A stretch of DNA of 64,000 bases from contig NZ_JARSBN010000001.1 in NCBI RefSeq assembly GCF_029624125.1, positions 575,901 to 639,900 on the forward strand, written 5' to 3'. Below, piece after piece: positions 44,203 to 53,567 of the stretch (positions within the stretch are counted from its first letter, which is position 1; each line of letters begins with the position of its first letter). Source of the DNA: Winogradskyella marincola. GTDB taxonomy: Bacteria; Bacteroidota; Bacteroidia; Flavobacteriales; Flavobacteriaceae. Under the pieces are notes generated by a model. That model was not told where the DNA came from. It ran no database searches and saw only the letters and a program-made list of their open reading frames with translations. The translations under genes were made by a program, and so were the position numbers.

Positions 44203-45107
44203 ATTTTTTCAGCAATTCTAAGTTTTGCACTCCGAGCTCTATTATTTATTTTTATTTCTGACTCTGTTGGCACTATTAAACCACCAACTTTTTTCATTGG
44301 CACTTCAAAATTCCCAAACACATCGCGCTCTGGCTCTCCTTCAAACATTCCGTTTCTTATAAAGCGCTTTACCAATCGATCCTCTAAAGAGTGGTAAGAA
44401 ATAAAACTCAACCTCCCACCTTTTTTCAGAACCTCTGGTGTTTGCAACAGCAACTCCTTTAAAACTTCAATTTCTTGATTCACCTCAATCCTTATCGCTT
44501 GATAGATTTGAGCCAAAACTTTATTTTCCTTTCTATGATTTAGAAACTTTTTCAATACCGATTTTAGCTGCTCACTTGTTTCTATTGGCGCTACTTTTCG
44601 CTCAGAAACTATAACTCTTGCCATTGCAGGCGCTTGCCTCAACTCACCATACTGCAACAACACATCTCTCAACTGCTCTTCCTCATATTCATTAACAACC
44701 TCATAAGCCGACAACTTGTTATCCTGGTTCATTCGCATATCTAGCTTCGCTTCAAAACGAGTTGAAAACCCTCGTTCTGCAACATCAAACTGATGCGAAG
44801 ACACACCAAAATCTGCCAACACACCATCAACCTCTTTAACTCCGTAAAATCTTAAAAAACGTTTTATATACCTGAAGTTCTCATTGATAAGCACAAAGCG
44901 TTCATCATCAATTTTATTAGCCAAAGCATCTTTATCCTGATCAAAAGCATACAATTTCCCTTCTGCTCCTAGTCGCGATAAGATTTCCCGACTATGACCT
45001 CCACCACCAAACGTAACATCAACATAAATACCATCTGGTTTTATATTAAGGCCGTCAACTGTTTCTTTAAGTAAAACTGCATTATGATATTCCATTGCCC
45101 TCATCAT
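44199..45107 (-). CDS. rsmH: 16S rRNA (cytosine-1402 N4) methyltransferase RsmH
   Basis: The 302-residue protein has the SAM-binding VDVTFGGGGHSREIL (29-43), GVLADFGVSSHQFD near 99-112 and FISYHSLEDRLVKRF near 235-249, the RsmH (MraW) signatures. It methylates C1402 of 16S rRNA in the ribosomal decoding centre. The frame opens with MMRAM; the fifth codon ATG at 45095 (MEYHNAVLL) is the more conserved start. Both overlap the end of mraZ. Confidence 0.95.
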   Translation of the reverse strand: MMRAMEYHNAVLLKETVDGLNIKPDGIYVDVTFGGGGHSREILSRLGAEGKLYAFDQDKDALANKIDDERFVLINENFRYIKRFLRFYGVKEVDGVLADFGVSSHQFDVAERGFSTRFEAKLDMRMNQDNKLSAYEVVNEYEEEQLRDVLLQYGELRQAPAMARVIVSERKVAPIETSEQLKSVLKKFLNHRKENKVLAQIYQAIRIEVNQEIEVLKELLLQTPEVLKKGGRLSFISYHSLEDRLVKRFIRNGMFEGEPERDVFGNFEVPMKKVGGLIVPTESEIKINNRARSAKLRIAEKI

Positions 45108-45552
45108 CTTGTCCCATTACCTCTTCTGCTAAATCTGCGAAATCAGACGCAGCATCATCAATAACCTGCTCATACCTGTCCTTATCCCAAATCTCAATGA
45201 TATTTACAGCAGACGCCAACACCACTTCTTTTGTTATACCAGAAAAACCAATTAAATCTTTTGGTATTAACAAACGACCTGCACTATCAACCTCTACCAC
45301 CTTTACACCAGCCGTAAATCGTCTTATGAAATCATTATTTTTTTTCTTAAAACGATTTAGCTTATTCACTTTAGCCATCAACGCATTCCACTCTGACATT
45401 GGATATAACTCCAAGCACGACTGAAACACAGCTCGCTTTAGCACAAAACCATCTTGTAAAGCAGCAGATAATTGCTTTTTTAGCGCAGCAGGAACCATTA
45501 ATCGTCCTTTTGCGTCAGCTTTACACTCGTATGTTCCAATAAATGAATTCAA
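45082..45552 (-). CDS. mraZ: Transcriptional regulator MraZ
   Basis: This 156-residue protein has two AbrB-like halves: IGTYECKADAKGRLMVPAALKKQ (5-27) and VKVVEVDSAGRLLIPKDLIGF (84-104). In other bacteria MraZ binds repeated TGGGN boxes before its own gene and represses the dcw operon. Such boxes are present here at 45604-45628. It is the first gene of the cluster. Confidence 0.95.
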   Translation of the reverse strand: MNSFIGTYECKADAKGRLMVPAALKKQLSAALQDGFVLKRAVFQSCLELYPMSEWNALMAKVNKLNRFKKKNNDFIRRFTAGVKVVEVDSAGRLLIPKDLIGFSGITKEVVLASAVNIIEIWDKDRYEQVIDDAASDFADLAEEVMGQDDEGNGIS

Positions 45553-45585
45553 TACCCTCGATTTTCCACTTTAGCGTTTAAGAAT

Positions 45586-45628
45586 CAAATATATTGAAAA
45601 TTTTACCACATTTTACCACGCTCTCCCA
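45586..45628 (-). promoter_or_regulatory. dcw promoter with three-box MraZ-like operator
   Basis: On the minus strand, TGGGA (45624-45628), TGGTA (45614-45618) and TGGTA (45604-45608) recur with exact 10-base periodicity, that is, boxes separated by 5 bases as in known MraZ operators. TATATTTG, a perfect -7 element (45586-45593), follows 10 bases after the last box. No TTG stands at the normal -33, and the boxes cover that position, so MraZ binding would block the polymerase directly. The mraZ ATG lies 33 bases beyond the -7 element. Confidence 0.75.
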
Positions 45629-45779
45629 CATTTGTTGATAAGTTTTGGGTTTTGCCATTTTTTTGAATTAAAAAAGTCAATAAAATCAGCACATAGAAAG
45701 AGAATTAAGAAGTGGTGTTTATCAACAGATTAGAAAGAGCAACACAATAACCAAACACATCGAATAACAATTATTCTAT

Positions 45780-45808
45780 TTGTTTTAAAAAGGATTTAGT
45801 TATATTTG
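45780..45808 (+). promoter_or_regulatory. Promoter of the alpha/beta hydrolase gene
   Basis: TTG (45780-45782) and TATATTTG (45801-45808) are separated by 18 bases, a full flavobacterial promoter match, 29 bases before the ATG at 45838. Confidence 0.8.
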
Positions 45809-45837
45809 TTTTTAACACTAAGCACTAATTGTTATAG

Positions 45838-46602
45838 ATGGCACACCTTTTAAAAAAAGAAAAGGATTATAGATATATTGAAGTAGGAGAAGGCACACCA
45901 ATCATAGTGCTTCATGGCTTAATGGGAGGGTTGAGTAATTTTGATGCTGTTACCAATTTTTTTGGCAACAATGGTTATAAAATTATCATCCCAGAACTCC
46001 CTATTTATACAATGTCACTTTTAAAAACCAATGTTAAAAGTTTCGCCAACTACTTAAAGGACTTTATAGAATTTAAAGGCCTAGATAGCGTTATATTGCT
46101 AGGAAATTCACTGGGAGGACACATTGGACTCTACCACACTAAATTATATCCAAAAAAAGTAAAAGCACTAGTTATTACAGGAAGTTCTGGATTATACGAA
46201 AGTGCAATGGGTAGCGGCTACACAAAACGTAGCGATTATGAAGTTATAAAGAAAAAAGCTCAAGACGTCTTCTACGATCCTGCTGTTGCAACAAAAGAAA
46301 TTGTAGATGAAGTATACGAAACTGTAAACGACAGAAACAAGCTTGTAAAAACTTTAGCTATTGCCAAAAGTGCCATAAGACACAACATGGCTAAAGATCT
46401 TCCTAAAATGCAAACACCAACTTGTATTATTTGGGGAAAAAACGACAACGTTACTCCACCAGATGTTGCAGAAGAATTTCATGAACTTTTACCAGATTCT
46501 GATTTGTTTTGGATTGACAAGTGTGGCCACGCTGCTATGATGGAACACCCAGAAGAATTCAATAAAATCTTGAATAACTGGTTAGACAATCGCGGTTTTT
46601 AA
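45838..46602 (+). CDS. Alpha/beta hydrolase
   Basis: This 254-residue single-domain hydrolase has the oxyanion loop HGLMGG (26-31) and the nucleophile elbow GNSLGG (89-94, Ser91). The acid region is in WGKNDNVTPP near 200-209 and the catalytic His in CGHAAMMEHPEEF near 231-243. All three catalytic positions are present. No signal peptide is seen, so it is cytoplasmic. The substrate is unknown; relatives include esterases and C-C bond hydrolases. It is transcribed divergently from mraZ and followed by engB 103 bases later. Confidence 0.88.
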   Translation: MAHLLKKEKDYRYIEVGEGTPIIVLHGLMGGLSNFDAVTNFFGNNGYKIIIPELPIYTMSLLKTNVKSFANYLKDFIEFKGLDSVILLGNSLGGHIGLYHTKLYPKKVKALVITGSSGLYESAMGSGYTKRSDYEVIKKKAQDVFYDPAVATKEIVDEVYETVNDRNKLVKTLAIAKSAIRHNMAKDLPKMQTPTCIIWGKNDNVTPPDVAEEFHELLPDSDLFWIDKCGHAAMMEHPEEFNKILNNWLDNRGF

Positions 46603-46705
46603 ACCACTAAAAATCAACAACTAACCAACAAAAAGAAACACTGTTTTTTTTCATAATATAACAAAGTCTAATTAAAAGAGAATCTCTTTTTTACGGCAAT
46701 TAAAG

Positions 46706-47323
46706 ATGACAAAAGTAAAATCTGCTGAGTTTGTAATGAGTAATTCTGATGTGGCAAAATGCCCTAAGAATCGCATTCCTGAATACGCTTTTATCGGAAG
46801 AAGTAACGTAGGTAAGTCATCCTTAATCAACATGCTTACCGATAGAAAAAGTTTAGCAAAAACCTCTGGACGACCAGGAAAAACACAATTAATCAATCAT
46901 TTTATTATTAACGAAGAGTGGTATTTGGTTGATTTGCCAGGCTATGGTTATGCAAGAGTTTCTAAAACTTCAAAAAAGAAATTTCAGAAATTTATAACCA
47001 ATTACTTTGAACAAAGACAGCAGTTGGTCTCTGCGTTTGTACTAGTAGATATTAGACACAAACCGCAACCTATAGACTTAGAGTTTATGCAGTACTTGGG
47101 TGAAAATGGTATTCCGTTTGGAATTGTTTTCACCAAAGCAGACAAGCTAAAACCCAATGCCATTGACAATCATGTTGATGATTATTGCAAAGAATTGCTA
47201 AAAACCTGGGAAGAAATACCGCCTTATTTTATTACTTCATCTTCAAAAAAAATAGGTCAGGATGATGTTTTGGACTTTATAAATAACACAAACGAAGAGA
47301 TTGAAGCCTTAAAGAATCAGTAA
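46706..47323 (+). CDS. engB: Ribosome biogenesis GTPase EngB (YsxC/YihA)
   Basis: This 205-residue GTPase of the TRAFAC class assists assembly of the large ribosomal subunit and is often essential. It has G1 GRSNVGKSS (31-39), G3 DLPG (76-79) and G4 FTKADKL near 144-150. Just upstream is a short palindrome (AAAAGAGA and TCTCTTTT at 46674-46690), which may be an operator. The stop lies only 3 bases from the stop of the convergent ABC permease gene, leaving no room for a terminator. Confidence 0.94.
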   Translation: MTKVKSAEFVMSNSDVAKCPKNRIPEYAFIGRSNVGKSSLINMLTDRKSLAKTSGRPGKTQLINHFIINEEWYLVDLPGYGYARVSKTSKKKFQKFITNYFEQRQQLVSAFVLVDIRHKPQPIDLEFMQYLGENGIPFGIVFTKADKLKPNAIDNHVDDYCKELLKTWEEIPPYFITSSSKKIGQDDVLDFINNTNEEIEALKNQ

Positions 47324-47326
47324 ATT

Positions 47327-48421
47327 TTAAGCTTTCACATCTAGAGCATCTCTTAGAGCATTACCTACCAACATAAATGCCATCACTAAAAGCATAATAC
47401 AAATTCCTGGTATTAGTGCTAAATACGGCTTACCTAGAATTATATAATTATAATGATCTTTTATCATAGCGCCCCAACTAGCCATTGGCGGTTGAGCTCC
47501 AATTCCTAAAAAACTCAGACCGCTTTCAATAAGGATTGCCGCTGCAAAATTTGCTGCGGAAATTACTATTAAAGGTCCAAATATATTAGGCAAAATATGT
47601 TTTGTGATAATTCTGTAATCTGTATACCCTAAGGCTCTTGCCGCAGTTACGTATTGCATTTCTTTTGCACTTATAATTTGCCCTCTTACAACTCTTGCCA
47701 CCTCAACCCACATTGTTAAGCCAACAGCAATAAAAACCTGCCAAAAGCCCTTTCCTAATGCCAAGGTTATTGCTATAACCAAGAGCAATGTTGGAATAGA
47801 CCACGTGACATTGATAACCCACATAATCATAGCATCTACTTTACCACCATAATATCCTGCCAAACTTCCCATCAGCAAACCAACTACCAAAGAAATAAAT
47901 ACAGCAATAAAACCGATAAAAAACGAAATACGAGAGCCTATTAAAATACGACTTAAATAGTCTCTTCCATATTTATCTGTACCAAAAACGAAACTTCGAT
48001 TTTCTATAAAAGGCTTGTAATCAGAATTAGGAAAACGATCTAAACCTATTTGTTTTTCTATGCCTTGAAGACCATCTGAAGCATACTCAACATAAGTTAA
48101 CATCTTATCTTTTACTGCATAAGATTGAATCGGAATTTCGGTATCTGTGTTTTCTGAACCAAAAAACAGTTTAGACAAAAATCCTTGATGAGATTCTATA
48201 CTAGAAGGGATGGTTAGCATTTCAACTTCAAATCCTGGCGATTTTGAATGAATAGACAAATGCATCTGATTGGCGTTTTTTGAAGCATCTGGAGCAAATA
48301 AATAAGCAAATACCGAAATAACACCAATACATGCAATAATCCCTAAACTGAAAACGCCCCAAAAGTTTGTTTTAAACTTTTGAAGCGCTAAACTTGTTAA
48401 TGAGTTGTTACTTTTTGACAT
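47327..48421 (-). CDS. ABC transporter permease, DppC/OppC type
   Basis: This 364-residue inner-membrane permease has a first helix at about 23-43, a large periplasmic insert (about 45-150), and then the usual five-helix binding-protein-dependent domain. The EAA loop is EMQYVTAARALGYTDYRIITKH near 250-271, and ESGLSFLGIGAQPPMASWG (about 302-320) is diagnostic of the DppC/OppC group. It should form a heterodimer with a DppB-like partner, which is not in the window, nor are an ATPase or binding protein. It abuts the Prc-type protease gene by one base, so the two are probably co-expressed. Confidence 0.88.
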   Translation of the reverse strand: MSKSNNSLTSLALQKFKTNFWGVFSLGIIACIGVISVFAYLFAPDASKNANQMHLSIHSKSPGFEVEMLTIPSSIESHQGFLSKLFFGSENTDTEIPIQSYAVKDKMLTYVEYASDGLQGIEKQIGLDRFPNSDYKPFIENRSFVFGTDKYGRDYLSRILIGSRISFFIGFIAVFISLVVGLLMGSLAGYYGGKVDAMIMWVINVTWSIPTLLLVIAITLALGKGFWQVFIAVGLTMWVEVARVVRGQIISAKEMQYVTAARALGYTDYRIITKHILPNIFGPLIVISAANFAAAILIESGLSFLGIGAQPPMASWGAMIKDHYNYIILGKPYLALIPGICIMLLVMAFMLVGNALRDALDVKA

Positions 48422-50599
48422 TTAGTTTTTAACCTCTGCTACTTTATTTTTTATAGCATAAGTCATTTTTAAATCGTGCAATACATTTAAAGCTTCTTCA
48501 ATGTACACATCCTTAGCTAAACTTTTGTGCCAACGATCTCGCTTTTCTTTTAAGATAGAATCTTCGCCCATCATCTGCACCTCATACGGCAAAGAACTAA
48601 AAGTTAAATTCGTTTTGTATTCTGATAATTTTTCAAATCGTTTTGCTTCCTCTTCATTAAGCTCCATTTCTTTTTTGTAGCTATCATAATTTAAAGAATA
48701 ACTCTCTCTATCTCTTATTTTCTTCACCCATTTAGCATTATCATCAATTAACTTTAATTGCTCATTGGCTGCCATCCTAGCTTTACTCTTTTCTATAGTA
48801 GTATCGTAATCAAAATAATTGCCCCAAACCTCATAATCTACAGCATCAATCTTATCCCAAGGCAATGGGTTTTCCTGATCTTTTTCACCTATATCAATGT
48901 AGCTATATCTGTCCGGAACCACTACATCACTTTTAACACCTTCTAACTGAGTAGAACCACCATTTACTCTATAAAACTTCTGAGTCGTAAACTTTAAAGC
49001 TCCCAAATCTCCATTAGAGTTATTTCTTACTAAACGGTTTAGATCTAACACATTTTGCACTGTCCCTTTTCCGTAGGTTTGCTTGCTACCAATAACTATA
49101 GCACGTTTGTAATCTTGCATTGCTGCCGCTAATATTTCTGAAGCAGAAGCCGATAATTCATTTACCAAAATTACCAAAGGTCCATCCCAAACAATAGATT
49201 TGTCCTTATCTTTTAGCACTTCTTTTGGCTGACCAGCTTCTTTAACCTGCACTACAGGCCCTTCTTCTATAAATAAGCCAGCAATATCTACAACTGTTTG
49301 CAAGGATCCACCTCCATTATTTCTTAAGTCTAAAACCAAACCTTCTACTCCTTCTTCCTTAAGCCTTATAATTTCTTGCTTTATATCTGAAGCAGCATTA
49401 CGCTTGTTGTAATTTTCAAAATCAACATAAAACTTTGGCAAGTTAATAACACCAAACTTTTTGTCGTCTTTTATTACAGTGGATGATTTTGCGTAAGTTT
49501 CCTCTAACTCAACTATATCCCTTGTAATTGAAATATCTTCAATTGTACCATCAACCTTTTTTAAAGTTAAAACCACTGTTGTACCTTTTGGTCCTTTTAT
49601 CAGTTTAATAGCATCATCTAGACGCATACCAACAACATTCACTGGTTTTTCTTCATCAGATTGACGCACTTTTATAATTTGATCACCAACCTCTAATTCA
49701 TTTGCTCTCCAAGCAGGACCACCACTTATGATTTCGTTAACCACGATGGCATCCATTTTCTTTTGCAACCTAGCGCCAATACCTTCAAAGTTTCCAGACA
49801 TAGCAACATCAAATCGGTCTTTATCTTCTGGCGCAAAGTAGAATGTATGCGGATCAAACTCTTCAACAATAGCATTAATATATACTGCAAACCAATCTTT
49901 ACGCTGTCTGTCATCTATAAAATCGTATAACTCATCAAGAGAACGCTTAGTTGCTTCTCTAGCTTCCTTTTCTAGTTCTACTAAAGTCTTTTTATCGTCT
50001 TTGGTAGACTTTTCATTTTGAGCTGAAAATACACTTTCCGGAAGTGTGTTAGAATTTAAATCTGCATCACGTTGCGAAATAGCATCATCATAATTAGCAA
50101 TGGTTGAAAACTTAAGTTGTTGTCTCCAACGCTCTTTCATTTCGCGCTTATTCTTTACATATGTTAACTTTTCGTAATCTGCAGTATAATTTTCATCCTT
50201 TGTAAAATCGAAAGGCTTCTCTAAAATCTCTGCATATAAAGCTTTAGATTCTTCTATTCTTTTTAATAAACGCTCGTGCGTTAAATTGAAAAACGCAACA
50301 TCATAATCTTTAAGCTGATCGTCTAACTGCGTTTTAAAGGCTTCAAACTCTTTAATATCTGACTCGTAAAAATAACGTTTAAATGGGTCTAACTGATTTA
50401 GATAATCTTCAAACACATTGGCCGAAAAACTATCGTTTATGTCCTGTGGATTAAAATGACCGTTATCTAAAACATAAGTAATTAACTGAATAAGCAACTT
50501 ATCTTTATCTGGATTATCGTCAAACTTCTTACTTGTAAAGCTGCATGATGCAAATGCAATTAAGAATGCTAACAATAAAAACTTATAATTCCCTCTCAT
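48422..50599 (-). CDS. Carboxy-terminal processing protease (Prc/Tsp family, S41), lipoprotein
   Basis: This 725-residue periplasmic protease is lipid-anchored by its lipobox FASC (Cys19). An N-terminal helical domain covers about 30-250, a PDZ domain about 272-350 (GIGARLQKKMDAIVVNEI), and the S41 peptidase core contains LDLRNNGGGSLQ (423-434). The catalytic Ser lies in NELSASASEIL (480-490) and Lys511 in TYGKGTVQ, forming the Ser-Lys dyad. A tail domain follows. Such enzymes degrade misfolded or tagged periplasmic proteins and trim peptidoglycan enzymes. It is transcribed ahead of the ABC permease. Confidence 0.93.
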   Translation of the reverse strand: MRGNYKFLLLAFLIAFASCSFTSKKFDDNPDKDKLLIQLITYVLDNGHFNPQDINDSFSANVFEDYLNQLDPFKRYFYESDIKEFEAFKTQLDDQLKDYDVAFFNLTHERLLKRIEESKALYAEILEKPFDFTKDENYTADYEKLTYVKNKREMKERWRQQLKFSTIANYDDAISQRDADLNSNTLPESVFSAQNEKSTKDDKKTLVELEKEAREATKRSLDELYDFIDDRQRKDWFAVYINAIVEEFDPHTFYFAPEDKDRFDVAMSGNFEGIGARLQKKMDAIVVNEIISGGPAWRANELEVGDQIIKVRQSDEEKPVNVVGMRLDDAIKLIKGPKGTTVVLTLKKVDGTIEDISITRDIVELEETYAKSSTVIKDDKKFGVINLPKFYVDFENYNKRNAASDIKQEIIRLKEEGVEGLVLDLRNNGGGSLQTVVDIAGLFIEEGPVVQVKEAGQPKEVLKDKDKSIVWDGPLVILVNELSASASEILAAAMQDYKRAIVIGSKQTYGKGTVQNVLDLNRLVRNNSNGDLGALKFTTQKFYRVNGGSTQLEGVKSDVVVPDRYSYIDIGEKDQENPLPWDKIDAVDYEVWGNYFDYDTTIEKSKARMAANEQLKLIDDNAKWVKKIRDRESYSLNYDSYKKEMELNEEEAKRFEKLSEYKTNLTFSSLPYEVQMMGEDSILKEKRDRWHKSLAKDVYIEEALNVLHDLKMTYAIKNKVAEVKN

Positions 50600-50767
50600 C
50601 TTTCTAATTTTTCTAATTACACAAGTAGGTAATGATTATTTTCACTAAAATAGAAGAAAAAACCGTGCCATAAAAAATCACGGCACTAATTTTTTGTTAA
50701 AGGTACAAATACTTCTACTTCTTAAGGTTTTTAGTATTTTTACGCTATTCTAAACCACAATTGCATC

Positions 50768-51538
50768 ATGGCAAAACGACCTCTAATTTTAGTAACAAAT
50801 GATGATGGCATTACTGCTCCAGGTATAAGAACGCTTATAAGCGTAATGAACACCATAGGAGACGTCGTTGTTGTTGCGCCAGATAGTCCGCAAAGCGGTA
50901 TGGGACATGCCATTACCGTTAATGCTACTTTATATCTGGAAAAGGTTAACATAGATGGAAAGCAACCAGAATACAGTTGCTCTGGCACACCAGCTGACTG
51001 TGTAAAACTAGCTGTTAGAGAAATCTTAGATCGCAAACCAGACATTTGTGTGTCTGGTATAAATCATGGTTCTAACTCTTCTATTAATGTTATTTACTCT
51101 GGCACTATGAGTGCCGCATTAGAAGCTGGTATTGAAGGGATTCCGGCAATTGGTTTTTCGCTTTTAGACTATAATTGGAATGCCAATTTTGAGCATTGTA
51201 AATCTTTTATAGAAACTATTACCAGACAGGTTTTAGAACATGGCTTACCAGACGGAGTTGTACTGAATGTAAACCTACCTAACCTAAAAGAGAAAGACAT
51301 TAAAGGTATAAAAGTGTGTAGACAAGCAAGAGCTAATTGGGTTGAAGAATTTGACAAACGCACAAACCCAATGGGTAGAGAATATTATTGGCTTGCAGGA
51401 AAATTTGTAAATATGGACAACGGTGAAGATACAGACGAATGGGCTTTAGAACATGGCTATGTTTCGGTTGTTCCGGTTCAGTTTGATTTAACTGCGCACC
51501 ACACTATTCAATCCTTAAACACTTGGAAATTAAACTAA
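50768..51538 (+). CDS. surE: 5'/3'-nucleotidase SurE
   Basis: This 256-residue protein has the metal-binding NDDG (11-14) in the N-terminal LVTNDDGITAPGI strand, CSGTPADCVKLA near 76-87 and SGINHGSNSSINVIYSGTMSAALE near 95-118. These are the SurE signatures for a dephosphorylase of nucleoside monophosphates. It is the first gene of a plus-strand run with a membrane protein, lpxB, an NlpC/P60 protein and comEC. It is divergent from the Prc-type protease gene. Confidence 0.95.
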   Translation: MAKRPLILVTNDDGITAPGIRTLISVMNTIGDVVVVAPDSPQSGMGHAITVNATLYLEKVNIDGKQPEYSCSGTPADCVKLAVREILDRKPDICVSGINHGSNSSINVIYSGTMSAALEAGIEGIPAIGFSLLDYNWNANFEHCKSFIETITRQVLEHGLPDGVVLNVNLPNLKEKDIKGIKVCRQARANWVEEFDKRTNPMGREYYWLAGKFVNMDNGEDTDEWALEHGYVSVVPVQFDLTAHHTIQSLNTWKLN

Positions 51539-51581
51539 ATCCAAACACAGAATGGCATTAACATCAACTAAAAACACAAAC

Positions 51582-51866
51582 ATGAATAAAGATATAATTA
51601 TTGGATTCTTAGTTGGTATTATCGCTACATTCTTAGGACTTTTAGTCGCTATACAAATTTTTGGTAATGACGATAACTGGCTAGTGGTATTGAAGCAAAG
51701 TGCACAACGAGGTATCTTAACCAAAATGATAAGTCTTGGTGCATTACCTAATCTGGCTATTTTCTTTTTCTTTCTTAGGAAGAAAAAAGACAATAGAGCA
51801 CAAGGTGTTTTAATAGCCACAATGTTGGTATTTATAATAACTATGATTATTAAATTTTTTAATTAA
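51582..51866 (+). CDS. Small integral membrane protein of unknown function
   Basis: From the ATG at 51582 (MNKDIIIG) this is 94 residues; a longer frame starts at 51552 with a polar leader and is less likely. There are three hydrophobic segments, at about 4-24 (DIIIGFLVGIIATFLGLLVAIQ), 48-65 and 74-92, with a K-R-K cytoplasmic loop FFFLRKKKDNRAQG between the second and third. I do not recognise a family. It lies between surE and lpxB, 2 bases before lpxB, so co-translation with lipid A synthesis is likely. Confidence 0.7.
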   Translation: MNKDIIIGFLVGIIATFLGLLVAIQIFGNDDNWLVVLKQSAQRGILTKMISLGALPNLAIFFFFLRKKKDNRAQGVLIATMLVFIITMIIKFFN

Positions 51867-51868
51867 TA

Positions 51869-52984
51869 ATGAAGTATTACATAATTGCAGGCGAAGCCTC
51901 TGGCGATTTACATGGATCTAACCTTATGAAAGCTTTATTACAAGAAGATGATAAAGCTAATATCCGTTTTTGGGGAGGTGATTTAATGCAAGCTGTAGGT
52001 GGCGAATTGGTAATGCACTACAAGGAGCGTCAGTTTATGGGCTTTGCTGAAGTGATTATGAATCTTAGAAAAATTTCTGGTCATATAAAATTCTGCAAAA
52101 AAGACATTGCTCAGTTTCAACCAGATGTTATCATATTTATAGACAATTCTGGTTTTAATTTAAGAATTGCCAAATGGGCAAAAGAGGAAAACTTTAGAAC
52201 TCACTATTATATTTCTCCTCAGGTTTGGGCTTCAAGAGCGAGTCGCGTTGAAAAAATAAAACGTGATGTGGATGCTATGTACTGTATCCTTCCGTTTGAA
52301 AAAGCGTTTTATAAAACCTATGACTACGATGTTAATTTTGTTGGCCATCCATTAATTGATGCCATTGCTGACCGACCGCAAGTTGATGAAGTTGAATTTA
52401 GAAAAACACATCAACTAAGCAACCTACCTATAATTGCATTATTACCTGGTAGTCGTAAACAGGAAATTACCAAAATGCTAGGTGTTATGCTTAGCCTTGT
52501 TGATGATTTTAAAGATTATCAATTTGTAATTGCTGGCGCACCTAGTCAGGATTATGAATTCTACAAAACCTTTATTAAAAAGAATAACGTTAGCTTTATT
52601 TCTAATAAAACCTATGATTTACTCAGCATTTCTTATGCTGCTTTAGTAACATCTGGCACAGCAACTCTGGAGACCGCATTATACAAAGTTCCGCAAGTTG
52701 TATGCTATAAAGCAAATGCAATTTCTTATCATATTGCAAAACGTATTATTACTTTAAAATTTATTTCGCTCGTAAACCTTATTATGGACAGAGAAGTTGT
52801 TACCGAACTTATACAAGGTGACCTCAACAAAAAGCGTTTGACAAAAGAGTTAAATGCAATTCTAAATTCAGAAAAAAGAGAGCAACTATTTTTAGACTAT
52901 TTTGAACTTGAAAAGAAATTGGGTGGCAAAGGAGCCAGTGAAAATGCGGCTAAACTTATTGTTAAATCAGTAAGCAGTAGATAG
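51869..52984 (+). CDS. lpxB: Lipid-A-disaccharide synthase LpxB
   Basis: This 371-residue GT19 enzyme joins UDP-2,3-diacylglucosamine and lipid X to give the lipid A disaccharide at the inner membrane. IAGEASGDLHGSNLM (5-19) starts the chain. QVWASRASRVEKIKRDVD (about 115-132), NFVGHPLID and LLPGSRKQEI are the LpxB motifs, and SGTATLETALY carries the nucleotide-binding loop. Presence of lpxB confirms a Gram-negative envelope. Confidence 0.96.
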   Translation: MKYYIIAGEASGDLHGSNLMKALLQEDDKANIRFWGGDLMQAVGGELVMHYKERQFMGFAEVIMNLRKISGHIKFCKKDIAQFQPDVIIFIDNSGFNLRIAKWAKEENFRTHYYISPQVWASRASRVEKIKRDVDAMYCILPFEKAFYKTYDYDVNFVGHPLIDAIADRPQVDEVEFRKTHQLSNLPIIALLPGSRKQEITKMLGVMLSLVDDFKDYQFVIAGAPSQDYEFYKTFIKKNNVSFISNKTYDLLSISYAALVTSGTATLETALYKVPQVVCYKANAISYHIAKRIITLKFISLVNLIMDREVVTELIQGDLNKKRLTKELNAILNSEKREQLFLDYFELEKKLGGKGASENAAKLIVKSVSSR

Positions 52985-53004
52985 TATTCAGCATATAAAA
53001 TCTT

Positions 53005-53517
53005 ATGAAAAAAATTATATTACTTATTTGTGTTATTGCCACATTAACTAGTTGCAAAGCCAAAAAATCATATTCTACCTCAAAGAAACGGCAAACGCAT
53101 ACTGTAAAAGTAAACCCAACAATTAAACCCACAAAAGAAGGTGAAGCTATAGCCAGATACGCTAAAAAATTTAATGGCACACGTTACAAATATGGTGGCA
53201 CAACCAAACGTGGCATGGATTGCTCTGGATTAATCTACACCACATTTAAAGACAATAACATTTCTGTACCTAGAACAACTGGCAGCTTATCTTCTTATGG
53301 AGATTGGATAGATCTAAAGGAAGTTAATGTTGGTGACCTGGTCTTCTTTGCCACAAAGAAAAATAGCAGAAAAGTTAACCATGTAGGTATTGTTACCAAT
53401 GTACGTACTGGTAATGTAGAATTCATTCATGCCTCAACAAGCAGAGGTGTTATGATTTCTTCTTTAGCAGAAAAGTATTGGTATTTTGCATTTGTACAAG
53501 CGAGGCGAGTGCTGTAA
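53005..53517 (+). CDS. NlpC/P60 (C40) peptidoglycan endopeptidase, lipoprotein
   Basis: This 170-residue protein has a lipobox LTSC (Cys17), a basic linker (KAKKSYSTSKKRQ) and an NlpC/P60 domain. The triad is Cys73 in MDCSGLIY, His126 in NHVGIV and His142 in FIHAST. It should cut the D-Glu-DAP bond in stem peptides, matching the DAP-type MurE above. It follows lpxB by 20 bases. Confidence 0.92.
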   Translation: MKKIILLICVIATLTSCKAKKSYSTSKKRQTHTVKVNPTIKPTKEGEAIARYAKKFNGTRYKYGGTTKRGMDCSGLIYTTFKDNNISVPRTTGSLSSYGDWIDLKEVNVGDLVFFATKKNSRKVNHVGIVTNVRTGNVEFIHASTSRGVMISSLAEKYWYFAFVQARRVL

Positions 53518-53567
53518 TATTTTTCTTAACAAACAACTTCATTTTACTATATTAGTAACTCATAATC

